From the NCBI GenBank assembly GCA_019400425.1, contig JAFREE010000078.1:1-64000 (forward strand): DNA of 64,000 bases. Reading direction: 5' to 3'. The position numbers and the translations under genes are program-made. Positions 31,572 through 44,457 of the stretch are shown here, one piece after another (position 1 is the stretch's first letter; each line of letters starts with the position of its first letter). The DNA is from Hymenochaete sp. R1. Lineage: Eukaryota; Basidiomycota; Agaricomycetes; Hymenochaetales; Hymenochaetaceae. Below the pieces are notes generated by a model. The model was not told the DNA's origin and searched no databases. It worked only from the letters and a program-made list of their open reading frames with translations.

Positions 31572-33158
31572 ATGTCGTCCAGTCAGCGTTCCTTGCGGCG
31601 CAAGCGTCGCCGCGACACCTCACCCGGCCCTTCGTCGAAGAAGCCTGCAATTGACAATCGTGCCATGGGCTTATCACTCTCTGATGACCAGCAGGCCCTG
31701 ATGATTAGTCTTGCAAATGCTGTCGGACAGCGCCGCGGGTTAATGCAAGGTGCCATTTCTAGGTTTGAGGAGGAGAATGAGATGAAGGATCCGCAAAGAT
31801 CTCTGTCAAAGCACATGTCCGAATTGAAGAAGATCTTCCAGAAAAGCTCAGACATCGAATCTCTCGAGCGCCTTCTGGGGAAAGAGCACATCGAGCTGGC
31901 CAGACTCCGAGCGGAGGAGCACAGAGCCAAATGCGACTTTGTCCGGTGCGAGCTGGAGTATTATATTCGATTCTTCAGCGTCGAAGAAACCAAAAAGAAG
32001 TTCTTAGAAGGTGATTTCAATTGGCGGAGTGACCAGTTGAAGAAAGTCCGACGCCATTTTCAGAGCGGTCGGGAAAGCGTCAATGCATTATTGCAGGGTT
32101 ACGTCACTAGCTGGAACTGGCACTTGCACATACAGGACGACGAGACCGTGCATGATGCACTCAAGCTTCTAGTATCACTTGCCGCAACATCTGACGTAAC
32201 GGTCGAAGAGGAGTCATCTACAAGTCCAGGCTTCGCGCTCGACCTTACGGAGGCAGCTGAAGCTCTAGCAGCCTACTGTGGTAGAGCGCCTCTCGAGATC
32301 GACCGTAGACTTATATCCTCCTATAACGAGAATACTTGGATGCATTCTCAACTCGATGACATACATACGCGATTCGACGAGTTGTTCCAGGGTTCAAACA
32401 TTAAATGGGAAAAACCAAAAGGCGAATCAAGAGTCAAATCATTCCCGTATAAGCTCGAAGACCAAAAATCATTCCTCGTCAACAAGATTTCACAAGCAGA
32501 GTTGTTTATACGCTTTCTTGAAGAGCAGAATGCTGATCCTCAATTTTCACCTTCCTATGATTTCGGGAGGACAACGAGCATTGCTTCTCACCAATTAAAC
32601 CCAATCAGGGATGGCCTCGAGCTATATAAGACGTCTACTACGGGCACCCGCCCTCTGGACGCCACTCAACTCTCACTCGAATACTATCGATTAGCCTTCA
32701 GAAGCAGTCATGCTATCTTGCATCGCTATACTGTAGTGCTCAATCATCCCAAATATGAAAAGGAGCGTAAAGCGACCAAAGAGTCGAGAGCCACGACTAA
32801 GAGCAGAGGAGCCAAGAATACGATTTCACAGGCACTGACCAGTATCAAGGGTCTTCTAGGCGTTCACATTGATACGTGGATTGCAGGTGTTGCCTGGAAG
32901 GGCGACGAGGACGCGAAAACTGAACTCGTTGCTCGTGTAAGCAAGATTGTTGACGATCTCCCAGACCAATGGAGTATCGCTCACGAAGGTCCTTTTCCGT
33001 TGTCAGAGTTATCAACAAGTTACGGCTTCAGCCTTGACGTCCAGACCATCGATACGAACGAAGCTCTTGCCAAAGGGATAGAGGAAGTGGCGGAGCTGCG
33101 AAAGAAACTCAATAAGCTCCGGAAGATTGTGGATCCTGTTTATTCACATTCTCTTTGA
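31572..33158 (+). CDS. Intronless ~528-aa family, member 3 (unknown function)
   Basis: Uninterrupted frame from ATG 31572 (MSSSQRSLRRKRRRDTSPGP) and paralogous to 9164-10786 and 11808-13451, but on the opposite strand about 18 kb away. The N-terminus has a strongly basic KRRR run and SSKKPAI, like SSKRPAI of member 1. Shared blocks in order: LSDDQQALM, CDFVRCELEYYIRFF, WRSDQLKKVRRHFQSGR, YVTSWNWHL, CGRAPLEID, a Y-N-E-N helix, LFQGSNIKWEK, EEQNADPQFSPSYDF, QLNPIRDGLELYK, LSLEYYRLAFRSSHAIL, a Lys/Arg-rich linker, VHIDTWIAG and GIEEVAELRKKLNKLRKI. It is the most divergent in the YFRLDIRAR block. Closest to member 1 at the N-terminus. No membrane segment. Confidence 0.8.
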   Translation: MSSSQRSLRRKRRRDTSPGPSSKKPAIDNRAMGLSLSDDQQALMISLANAVGQRRGLMQGAISRFEEENEMKDPQRSLSKHMSELKKIFQKSSDIESLERLLGKEHIELARLRAEEHRAKCDFVRCELEYYIRFFSVEETKKKFLEGDFNWRSDQLKKVRRHFQSGRESVNALLQGYVTSWNWHLHIQDDETVHDALKLLVSLAATSDVTVEEESSTSPGFALDLTEAAEALAAYCGRAPLEIDRRLISSYNENTWMHSQLDDIHTRFDELFQGSNIKWEKPKGESRVKSFPYKLEDQKSFLVNKISQAELFIRFLEEQNADPQFSPSYDFGRTTSIASHQLNPIRDGLELYKTSTTGTRPLDATQLSLEYYRLAFRSSHAILHRYTVVLNHPKYEKERKATKESRATTKSRGAKNTISQALTSIKGLLGVHIDTWIAGVAWKGDEDAKTELVARVSKIVDDLPDQWSIAHEGPFPLSELSTSYGFSLDVQTIDTNEALAKGIEEVAELRKKLNKLRKIVDPVYSHSL

Positions 33159-33473
33159 CGATAAAATTACAGATTAAGACGCTATACTATAATTGTTCTT
33201 TAAGGCTCAGTGCTAGTTTTATAATGTTAACTGCCACATATGTAAATTCGGGATTGGTCATTCTGAGGGCTCCTGCGTAGGAAGCCGGTGGTGTTCGATT
33301 CTGAAGCAAAGAGGTGAGCATCAATCGGTCAGGTCCGATGGTGTAGAAGAAACGGAGAGACAGAAAATCAAAAGTCATGAGGTACGGTTCGCTTTTATGC
33401 TTTGCTTATGTTAACTTTGGTTTGATTGAATTTGTACGGCATGACAGACACGGCGACGACGGACGAACTGATG
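33159..33473. other. Convergent 3' region
   Basis: About 315 bases between the stops of member 3 and the ectodomain-gene copy; short frames only, no gene seen. It also holds nothing that could encode the missing cytosolic tail of that copy. Confidence 0.4.
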
Positions 33474-34454
33474 TTAGCAATAATTGACAATAGTTATCAA
33501 TTGCTGCAGTACTAGTGTAGGAAAAAAATTAGGACGAAGAAGAGGTGTTTTGTTTGTACAGGGACTACCAGTCGCACTGGCAGGTGACAGGTGACAACCG
33601 CCGATTACGCCTCCGACAATGGCTCCGGTGGGAGTATGTGGGGTGGACTCGTCTAGCACCTCAGGCTGTCTTCCATTTGTACTATAAATTGTAGGCTCCC
33701 CACTGGGATCTTGGCTTGAAACCCCGTTCGCACTTTTTCTGAGACCCAATCTGTCAAAAAAACACTAATCTCGCCAACGAATTCCAAATGAAACCTCACC
33801 TATATACCACGTAGTCAAAGATCATGATGGCGTAGTACGTCGCGTTACATGCAAAAGATCTAAAGATATCTCGAATAGGTGTATTCCATCCGGTATACTA
33901 TCGTTCAAGTACACGGACGAGTTATATAGGAAATCGGTACTTCCTGAAGGAATGTGATTGTAGTCTCCGACTGATTTACCATCCAGAACAAATGAAAGTT
34001 TCGTGAAATATCCAGGAAACGGCACAGAAAGGTTGCTGCTCGCCGACGGAGAATCTGCCACGGCAAAAACCACATTCAAACTCGTCCCTGTTTAAATGGC
34101 ATTGGTCAACGGTTTCAATGAACAACGAATAAGTGAAGAAGCGAGTGCTCCAAACTTACCTGTGAAGTTTACGAAAATCTGTGGGGGATCTCCACCGCCA
34201 GGAGCAATGCTACCGTCATGCCAAGTGCCCTGGAGGGCGGAGCTTGGCTTCAATTCGCAGTCTGAACAGCCGCTTCCCTGCTTCCATGCCTTGTCTGGAA
34301 CGTAAGCAATCGATGGAATTTGGTTCAAATTGGCTTGCACGTCCCCCACTACACCCAGTTGATCATCTACGATGACGAGTGCTCCGCAGATCCTATGCGC
34401 AAGAGAAAGGAAAGCAACAAATATGGACGCCATTTTGGACGGAATACCAGTCAT
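33474..34454 (-). pseudogene. Secreted/membrane ectodomain protein, degraded tandem copy
   Basis: Tandem duplicate of 35358-36570. ATG 34454 gives a signal peptide (MASIFVAFLSLAHRICG), then IVDDQLGVVGDVQANLNQIP, the paired-Cys segment GSGCSDCELKPSSALQGTW, and VNFTG at an intron shared with the sister gene, then SLNVVFAVADSPSAS, KLSFVLDGKSVGDYNHIPSG and FEISLDLLH. Right after this the copy lacks one base present in the sister (between 33848 and 33849). Without it the frame runs into TGA; the homologous TYYAIMIFDYVVY is still readable in the shifted frame. Further on, IVGGVIGG survives but the hydrophobic TM core and the cytosolic tail do not. It could encode a truncated secreted form, or be a pseudogene. 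Confidence 0.6.
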
Positions 34455-35357
34455 GGTTAAGGGGCGTCGCAGGGAGCTCCTACAAAGCTAGTGAGTTGGA
34501 GGAGAAGGGGATCAACAGCACTAACCTGAGAGCCCACCCGCTCACTTTATCCTATTTTTATGAAGCACAAGGTTCTTGACTATCATCAGAGCCCTTGATT
34601 ACCGTCAGTTGCGTCCGATACGATATCAAAGCTTCGTGTTATGGCGAATATTGGTGCTTTAGATGTGTTGACTTTTCCAATCTATCCGCTGACTTAAAAA
34701 GAGAGGCTAAATTGAGAGCCGGCCCGTACACTCAGCAGAAGATTATGGAAGTCGGGACAGATTCGCCCGCTGCGAACTTTTCGTCTCCTTCTTCCCATTG
34801 CATTAGCTCACCCAGGATCCGAATTCGAGAATTCCATAACAACGAAGAAGATGACGATTGTAAAAAATGACAGCATGACGCTTGGCGTCAAAATTCCAAG
34901 GTGAAGAGAGTCTTGCGGAAATGAGGTCGAAGCCAAAGGATTGTGCGTCCAGTGAACCCGGGCCGTAGACGGATAAGGACCGCAGCGGCAACAACTTGAA
35001 ACCATTCTGACCAGCTTGCATAGACGTTTGCGGAACAAATGTGTACAGGCTAACACTGATGGGTTCGCATCGAATGATCAAAAGCATAACGACGACACCT
35101 CCCCTCAATGATTGATGCAATGACGACAATGAGCATCATGATGTTAGTAATAGTCAGAAATGAGTATTAGACTGTTAGTCACAGTAGCGAAGCCCGGGAG
35201 AAGAAGAGTCAGAGGTCTCCACTGCACGACTGATTCTTTGATTTTTGTTGCTTTCTTCCCTTTCTTTAAATCCATTCACCTAATATGCAGCATGCCCGAG
35301 AACACCAAACGATGACAATGCTGAACAAGCTCGTAATATGATCCGTCGTGCAGGCTT
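34455..35357. other. Intergenic region between tandem ectodomain copies
   Basis: About 900 bases. An open plus frame (34595-34870) and minus frames (34803-35129) overlap without any motif. It includes the promoter of the degraded copy and the 3' end of the intact one. Confidence 0.4.
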
Positions 35358-36570
35358 TCACTGCACTCGGGGCTCAGAGTACGTTGGCAGGGGCTCGTTC
35401 TCTGATGCCTCCTGTTCTCGAAAATGAACATGATTGTTGACTCGAACCTCGCCTTCATGTTCGCGATTCTTCGCCCATGTCGACATCGAGTGCTCAATCA
35501 ACCTGAGTCGAGCCAATATATCAGTGTCTCCTCCACAATCGCCATTTTGGCCTCCGTCGTGCGCCATCGTACTCAAGTTTAGGGGAAACTATTCGAATAA
35601 AGCAACGTTAGCCTATACTAGACCATGATCAGAGAATGAATGATGCGAGTTGGCGATACGCACAGGAGTTGCCACCGTGGTTGGCCCATCGACTGCGCCT
35701 TTGTGTTTTCGCACATATAGAAAGTACACTAGCAGGACCAAAAGAGATGTCCCTGCTACACCACCTACCACACCTCCGACAATGGGACCTATAGGAGCAC
35801 GAGCCTGAGAAGTGGTAGAGCTGCCTAGCGCAGGTTCCCCACCGGCAATCGGGCCCTGCGATGTAATCTCGCTAGCCCTAGAAGCCATTTCTCCGTCAGA
35901 AATGTTTGATTGTGCTGACAATCTGTAAATAGCAGCTCCCGTGTAAACCAAGTAGTCAAAAAGGGCAAACGATGCGTTACTATGCAGAAGGGTCATAGAT
36001 ATCTCGAACCGGTGCGTTCCAACCGAGATGTTACTATTTGAGTACACCGACTGGTTGTAAAGGTAGTCGACACCGCCTGAAGGAGTGTGGGTGTAATTTC
36101 CGACCTCGTTGCCGTCCAAAATAAAAGCGAGAGCCGTGTACCAACCAGCAAACGTGATCGAAGTGTTAGCGTCCGCGACCGGAGCATCTGACACGACGAA
36201 AAACACATTGAGACCTGTCCCTATTCCGTTCACCTTAATCAGCGAGCATAAAAATAAAGATAAGGTCTTCGGAATCACCTGTGAAGTTAACCACGATCTG
36301 TTTCTGCTTACTTCCTGGAAAGAAACTGGCATCGCGCCAAGTGCCTTGGAATGCAGATAATGGCTGTAGCCCACAACTTGAACAATTGCTCCCCTGCGCC
36401 CATGCCTTGTCTGGGACGTAACTGATCGATGGGATTTGGTTCGGATTGGCCTGCACGTCGCCCACTACACCCAGTTGATCATCTACAAAAACATCCGCTG
36501 CGTAGATTCTATGCGCAATAAAAAGGATGGCGACGAAAAGAGATTTCGTTCTAGATAAGACATAAGGCAT
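35358..36570 (-). CDS. Signal peptide-ectodomain-TM protein, intact tandem copy
   Basis: ATG 36570 gives the signal peptide SLFVAILFIAHRIYAADV, then VDDQLGVVGDVQANPNQIPS, GSNCSSCGLQPLSAFQGTW, VNFTG (intron, acceptor near 36233), GLNVFFVVSDAPVADANTS, a beta-rich ectodomain with many N-glycosylation sequons (NTS, NYT, NQS, NIS, NAS), and FALFDYLVYTG. A Ser/Thr stalk leads to one TM helix (VGGVAGTSLLVLLVYFLYV), stop-transfer RKHK and, after an intron (GTGCGT at about 35663 to AATAG near 35590), a soluble tail (MAHDGGQNGDCGGDTDILAR) ending PLPTYSEPRVQ. The layout matches the gene at 1351-3077, without clear sequence identity. About 340 residues. Ligand and role unknown. Confidence 0.7.
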
Positions 36571-37593
36571 GTCAGAGCAGTCGTGAAGAGCTCAAGTCCG
36601 TAATGGTGACGAATTATGATACCAGTGGGCTGATCGAACATGTCAGCCGAACGACATGAGCTTAAAAGTTAGCTTCTCCGGTCTGCCAGTGGCCTCACAT
36701 TCGGAGAGTATATCTGCCACCACTTAGGTCTGCAAAGAGCGCTGAGCGATTCCCATCAGGTGCTCTACTGATAGAGTTCACAGATCCAATGATGGCAATG
36801 CTAAGCAATTACAATACGAGGGAGCATCAGAGGTGATCACATATCATATCATAGGAAAGGTAAAGGAAGACAGCATACCAACAAACTCCGGAACAGCCTG
36901 AGTACATAGACATAGAAGAGGTCCGCCATCGAGTCACCGAGTCCATCTGAAACAAACGAAAGTACTCGTTCTTCACCTCAGCAAGTTTAGGTACTTAATG
37001 CCATCGATTGCATATATGGGCAAGAGTATGAAAAATATGGATACTAGAGTAGGAGGTTAAGAGAGATTGTCCCAACGGCGAGCCTGAGAACCTTGCTTTC
37101 AAATCGTAACCAAACTAGGAAGTTCCTTCTCAGATGATGTCCGGTTTCGAACCGGGACCGTGCCGGATATTGATTTTGTACTCAACACATTTCTTTTTTT
37201 TTATTATTCACCCAATAAACTGTAAGAAAAGTTTAAAAAGAAGTCGAAAAGAAGCAAACGATTCAACCAGCTAATATTGATCAAAAAAGAAACAACACCG
37301 GTGTCATACAAACAAGAAACTTACAGCAAAACATATTGCAAGATTGAGTGAGAGAACCGAAGAAATAAAAACGTCAGAGCGTATAGAATGAAAACGGAAC
37401 GGGATAGCTAAATAGCAGAGCGTACACTGACCGCGCAAGTTAAGGGGGAAATCAAACGTGAGACTGTTAGAAATACAGAAGGGAGATAACGTTTCTTTTA
37501 TTCGCTCGTTCTCTTCTTTGCTCGATTGAACGACCTGCTCATCTTTTTCAGCGCTAGAGATGATACTCCGAGCATTCGCTCTCTTCTCAGGAC
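36571..37593. other. Intergenic region
   Basis: About 1 kb. It holds the promoter of the ectodomain gene and the 3' flank of the ZIP gene. A near-palindrome CCGGTT-TCG-AACCGG at about 37141-37155 resembles a tRNA T-arm, but no tRNA fold is possible around it. T-rich run at 37190-37206. No gene seen. Confidence 0.4.
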
Positions 37594-39307
37594 CTACGCC
37601 CACTTCCCCAGAAGCGCCATCAACGCTGCCCCCGCAACCATACATCCACAAGCATACGTAACCTTCTTCCCACTCGCACTCGCCATCTCCTTCCCAAACA
37701 AAAATTCGTGTGCCAAAAGCTCTACCAGGCCCGTATAAACAAGTACACCAGCACTCACAGCGTCCAATATACCGCTCACGGCCGAGGCCGTTGTCGAACC
37801 AGGGTTGTACGTCGATCGGATGCCTAGGCCGACGGCGAGACCGAGTGGAGTCGTCAGCGCGAAGAGGAGAGCGGAAAGGTATGGGACGGAAGTATAGTAT
37901 TTTTGTGGTAAGGGTAAGTAAGCAAGACGAGAACCGAGACCGAGACCCTCGAAAAGTTCTGGAGATGAGGTCCTTTAAGCTTTTCCCCATCAGCGCGAGG
38001 GAATGGAAAGACTTACGGTGAAATACGACTACAACAAACAGCACTTTGAACTCCCCATCGACAGCGAGCGTAAGACCCAACAACACACTGTGCAGTACGA
38101 TCCCAAACTCGAGCACAAAGATGCCTACAATCTGAGGGAGTGCGCTATCTCCAACCGTACCTGGCCCGTGGCGGTGATCGTGTGCGGCAACATAGCCATG
38201 TGCATGGGGATATTCAGGCAAAGAAGTAGCATTGGTTTCACGCAACGAGCTTCCAGCCGCTCCAGAATTACTGCGGTGCTGATGATTGTGACCATGTCCT
38301 GGGTCATGACCATGCTGATGGCCATGATGATGATGCCCCTGCTCGACGTCTTCTCGAACCAGACGGTCTTCAGCCTCTTTCAACGCCCGCTTTTCAGCGT
38401 CTGCGCTCGAGATGGAGTCTGATGAGCCGGAGTCGCCCGCTGCTGCTGCTGTGGCGCCTGGAGTGGACGGTGAGCACTCGTGAACTGGGAGAGGTGCTTC
38501 AGGTCCATGTGCCGCGTGGGAGGCACCACCCTCGTGGCCGTGAGCATCTATAAAGAGCAAAAATACGTCAGAAGTTCCGTATTACGCGGGTGTGGGAAAA
38601 GAGGGTATTGGGCACAGATAACGATGTAATGGAATCGTACAGAAGGAAGAAAGAAGACCATGTATTTAAGACTGACCATAAGAAATGCCTATTTTAGCGA
38701 GCATGGATGAACCACGGCGGAATGCGGCGAGCTCGACGAAGAAAATGCAGAATATACTCAGCATGCAAATAGCGAGAGCCCACGGCTACATATGCGGATG
38801 AGTCCAAGATAATCAAAAGGGGTGAGATAATCAGCAAGTATTGATAGATGATAGGATAGTAGGGTAAGGGGAAGACGAACATAATCTTGCCATGCGCCAG
38901 TAAGGCATTCTGAGCCAAGCTCTTCGATAGCGGGGTCAAGAAGGTGGATGAAGGCAGTTGCGATGATGACACCCGAGCCGAAATACTTCGCAAAGCTACG
39001 ATATCAGAGTATTTACAAGTATGTCGGTTAAAGAGAAAGACTATATTAAAATAAAGGGAAATGCGCACTCGAAAGCCGCACGAGGAATGACATTGGCGAG
39101 TCTGGAACGACTTGCGACGATGGGAAAGAAAGCACCAAAGGCAGAGCCGATGAGTATGATGAATATGGCAGCGACACGGAGATGAAGGAAGTCGTCGGAT
39201 CCACCTCCGCTACCACAGTTAAGCTCTTCTTCTTCAATCGTCGCGGGATCAGATCCATCGATGGCTGAAGCGGTTGCGGCGAGAGCGTCCGAAAGCGTAG
39301 AAGACAT
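37594..39307 (-). CDS. ZIP family zinc/iron transporter
   Basis: Eight-TM divalent cation importer of the ZIP (SLC39) family, like yeast Zrt1/Zrt2. ATG 39307 begins MSSTLSDALAATASAIDG with an acidic extracellular N-terminus (EEEELNCGSGG), then LRVAAIFIILIGSAFGAFFP. Short exons give the segment FGSGVIIATAFIHLLDPA and further helices. A large cytosolic loop is His-rich (GHHHHGHQHGHDPGHGHNHQ), the usual metal-binding loop. TM4 reads FVLEFGIVLHSVLLGLTLAV with the signature His. TM5 has FHQ joined through an intron at about 38023 to MFEGLGLGSRLA, as in fungal ZIPs. The end is TYACGCMVAGAALMALLGKWA, stop at 37594. Expected at the plasma membrane and probably zinc-regulated, although I cannot point to a site. 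Confidence 0.9.
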
Positions 39308-40708
39308 TATCGAAATGTGGCGACGAGGTTTCGCTCAGACGATACGTGCGGTAAAAAGAAGGGAAGGGATTGGAGGGAGCCGACGACGAGGCCGGTGTCG
39401 AGGAGTGGGAGAGTGGTGAAGATTTAAGGCTGAGGGAAAGGAGGGGATAGGCATAGCATGCATGGCGAAATGAGAGTAGAAGAGAGTGCCATAACTGCGA
39501 GGGTACCCATTCCTCCGTTCCGCGTCGCCAGAGAGCCAGAATTTATTGATTACGCAATCAATCTCTGTAACTCGACTCACCGCATTGGTTGATGTCATGA
39601 CGATCCTTCGTGTCGATCTAAAACATCCGTCCTTGGCAAGCAAGCTGGACGGCCATGAACTTCCCAACTCAATCATGGTTGGATTCCTCCTCCTCCTCCT
39701 CCTCCTCCTCCATGAGCTTGTAGTACCAGTCCATACAGCTCTGACGTGGCTCATCCATATTTTTTAAGGGAAAGAAAGAATACAAGCAATCGTAGAAACA
39801 CTGATACAGTTTGCAACGAGAACATTGATCCCGCCGGCACGTCTTTGTCAACCTTGCCCCGTCCCATCCGAGACACGACAACGATAGCAGACCGACCCTC
39901 ATCTCATCATCCATCCGCTCACCGCACGTCCGCACCCACTATTTTATATCCAACCCTCGCAGTCGTGCCCACATGCATTCTCACCTCGAGTCAAATCGCC
40001 TGGTAACATCATGCATGAATTTCAATGATGATCTTGAGATCCAAGTCTCGTCGACTGCTCTGCTTACATATTTTGTTAACATTTTCTACCTTTCTGATTC
40101 GATTTCATACGCTGAATCTGAGCTGGGTGTCTGCGATCCCGCCGGCCAATATCAATTTTTAGACACAAGCGACACCTCTTTGTCACTCCGGGTTCCTGAC
40201 CTGACCTGACCCAAGCTATCCTCGCCGCGAATTACGGCGAAAGAGTTCGGTATCAAATTTCGCCCCCTCCCTGGGTTTCCATATAATACTCAACGAATCC
40301 AAGCAGGTAAGCTACTACCGTATCTATCAAGTTACATAGTAAAGCAACAATATATTTATAGAGCAAGAAAAACACAGACAAAGAACGGAGTGATGAATGT
40401 ACCGTACATGTACGCGCTCAACGTAGACTGTTACAGGATGTCCGGTGTCCGAATAGGCATGCAAAGATGCAAGATGCAAGATGATGATGATGATGCCTAC
40501 ATTTACACGATGCACAAGAGAGAAAAACAAAAAGTGTCGGTACATAGCATGTTACAACATGTTCAAAACAAACAAACAAAAAAGATTCGTCTTCGAAATA
40601 GATCAGATCGTGATCATTCCAAGACTTTCAAACTCTCCTCCCGGGGCGGAATACACGAAGTTAAGATAGGAAGGGTCTGAGAGATTGAGGAGGCAAGCGA
40701 GCATAACC
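39308..40708. other. Intergenic region
   Basis: About 1.4 kb between the ZIP start and the glucanase 3' end. Contains ZIP promoter sequence, a (TCC)9 tract and short frames. A minus frame near 39754-39620 (MDEPRQSCMDWYYKLM plus a poly-Glu run from the TCC tract) looks like repeat translation. No supported gene. Confidence 0.4.
39685..39711. repeat. (TCC)9 microsatellite
   Basis: Nine perfect TCC units upstream of the ZIP transporter gene; pure enough to be length-polymorphic. Confidence 0.9.
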
Positions 40709-42351
<1,643 letters not shown>

Positions 42352-42924
42352 TGTGAATTGCAGGTATCGCCAGATGATAGATGATGTTTAGAATGAAAGG
42401 AATGTGTAGTGTGGTATGTGTGCTTGGGAAAGAAGAGAAGAAGTGTAACGAGCGACGGGGTGCTTTGCAAGTTTCAGGCCTGAGCGCAGACCTTAAGGGT
42501 GTTTGTTTGCGTTTTGACTTCTACAGTCAATGTAGAAAGGGAAGGAATGAGGGAAGGAGTAGCCTGGTGCAGACGAATGGAGTACTAGCCGATGGGAAGG
42601 CAAGAATCCGAGAACACCGAGAAGGAGGAGAATAATGAGGAGAGAAGGAAGGGGCGGGTCTGGGTTTATATCTACTCGGACTGAGGCTGGAAATGGTCAG
42701 ATTCCGAATGCAGGTCTAGCAGCGGGCAGGTATTCTTTAACTTGCCGGAGTGTCTTTTAGTATCATCTTCAAGTTCGGAATACAGCTCGAATTTTATAAA
42801 AGCATCTTCGGGAGGTAGGCATCTTGAACAAGTTGAAGAACTAGTCTAGAAAATAAAACAAAATTAGTCGTGCCCCATATCGACGGCCGTCGACACTCAC
42901 CGAAGCTTATTTGCTACTTTGCAT
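42352..42924. other. Promoter region of the glucanase gene
   Basis: About 570 bases upstream of the glucanase start. A TATAAA on the minus strand near 42667-42672 lies about 315 bases from the ATG, which would imply a long leader. No gene seen. Confidence 0.35.
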
Positions 42925-43936
42925 TCACGAGCGCAGCGACACAAATTGGAGAAGGAAAAATCCTTGACCACCGACGGCCTTGAAGTTTAGTACTTTTGCG
43001 TGTTTGTTTAAAGCATCATGCCTTTGGAAACCGAGAATTGGCTCGACGAGATCGAATGCATTTGAGATAATCTCTCTGCTAGGGATGGCAGAATGATTAT
43101 TGAGCATCTGGTTGCATTATGGTAAAAACCTTTCAAGCTACCACACGCAGACCGCCATGACTATCTTCGTTTTCTAGATCCACAATCACTGGTTGGGGTA
43201 CACCTCCATTGCGCGGAGGCACTTCCAAGCGTTTGAGAAAGAAGCGTAGCAGAGGGTCTGGTGCACATATATCATCGAACAACTGACGTCGAGTCCGAAC
43301 CAGCGACATCAAGGAGAAGTAGTTGAGAGCTGGTTGATGAGCCGCTGTGGTACCACTGGCAAGAAACGTCCGCACACAGGCGTGTTGCTTTATCAAAGCA
43401 GGTTGGACCCGTTCTACTCGCAACCGTCATTTCACATACCCTTTACCTTAAGGGAAATGCAATGAGAGAGGTCTCGGGCTTCTTGTAGCGTTGAGGTGGG
43501 CCTTTTCATGCTGTCGTGTTCGTGACACTAAATTTTTCGTCGATGCCGAGCACCAGTTCGTAGGAACAAAACCACACTGCTGCTTCCTGTCATCTTCGGA
43601 TGCATATCTAGATCACTCCTTCCTACGATCGAAAGAGTTGCGTATCATTGAGAAAGGTGGGATTAGTTCAGATCATAGAAGACGGGGAGCGACATGATAG
43701 TTAGAGCAAGAGCAAAATCTCGCGTCATCTCGGGCTGCCCGGAGTATTTCTGCAACGACTCGGACATGAAACTTGTCGCTCGACTCGTTGATCTTGGGCG
43801 AAATTATCATCCTCCATCCCGTCTCAGCCACATGATGGACGTGTAATCCGCTATGGCATACGGCGAGCTCGCAAATAAGGAGCACTGATAAAAGAACCAT
43901 CTTTCCTCTCGTCCATTCCTCCATTGATATATTCAT
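42925..43936 (-). CDS. Possible spliced uncharacterised gene
   Basis: Unrecognised. The best-supported part is two 3' exons: one with QPALIKQHACVRTFLASGTT, NYFSLMSLVRTRRQLFDDIC, RFFLKRLEVPPRNGG and ENEDSHGGLR, joined by a 43-nt intron (GTGGTA...ACCAG, about 43140-43108) to MLNNHSAIPSREIISNAFDL, LVEPILGFQRHDALNKHAK, ending FVSLRS at 42925. Upstream, ATG 43936 opens a frame with a hydrophobic leader (KMVLLSVLLICELAVCHSG), and a segment near 43570-43440 (DDRKQQCGFVPTNWCSAST) may be another exon; their joins are not established. No domain recognised. Confidence 0.3.
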
Positions 43937-44457
43937 CGAAAACCCACGATGGCCTCGGAACTGAACTCCGCACTCCCAACTGGCTTGAATAGCTACTCTC
44001 TCTAAGGCTATTTTACGTCAGAGCTTCTGAGCTGGAAGGGAAGGTAAGCACTCTTGCGGAAACACTTGGCCATTCGAAGCAGGTACACTACTAAAGCATG
44101 GTGTTTCACTCGGCATTGATCTCCCAGCACCGATATTGGAAGCACGCCGCTGCGTTCTTCACTGGCAGCTATGCATTGAGCCCTCAAGCGAGCTTTCACG
44201 ACGCCAACACCAATAGCTTCTTGTTTCTTTTCCTGAATTGGACGACGAAAGGCATGTTTTGGGCGCTCCGTATATTGATGCGGCTTATGGGATGCGGCTG
44301 CGAGCGATGCGTGTGCGCGCCGCCACGGTCAACGCGAGAAACGAGCATGTTCCTGCCTACGCGTGGCCATGCCGTTCCTTCCCCGAAACCAACGTATAAA
44401 GCACTTCTTGTTGAAAATGTTGGCAAACCTGTCTTTTGCCTCTCCTAATCTCGCGAC
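43937..44457. other. Intergenic, divergent promoter region
   Basis: About 520 bases upstream of the FAD oxidoreductase. Frames on both strands cover it but are mutual shadows with no motif. Confidence 0.4.

Noticed and set aside
37139..37157. tRNA-like T-arm (TTCGAA flanked by CCGG)
   Set aside because: It is a near-palindrome; on neither strand is there a matching acceptor stem, D-arm or A box within 100 bases.
39669..39935. Minus frame with CxxC-like cysteines and a poly-Glu end
   Set aside because: The poly-Glu is the translated TCC microsatellite and the Cys spacing fits no known motif.
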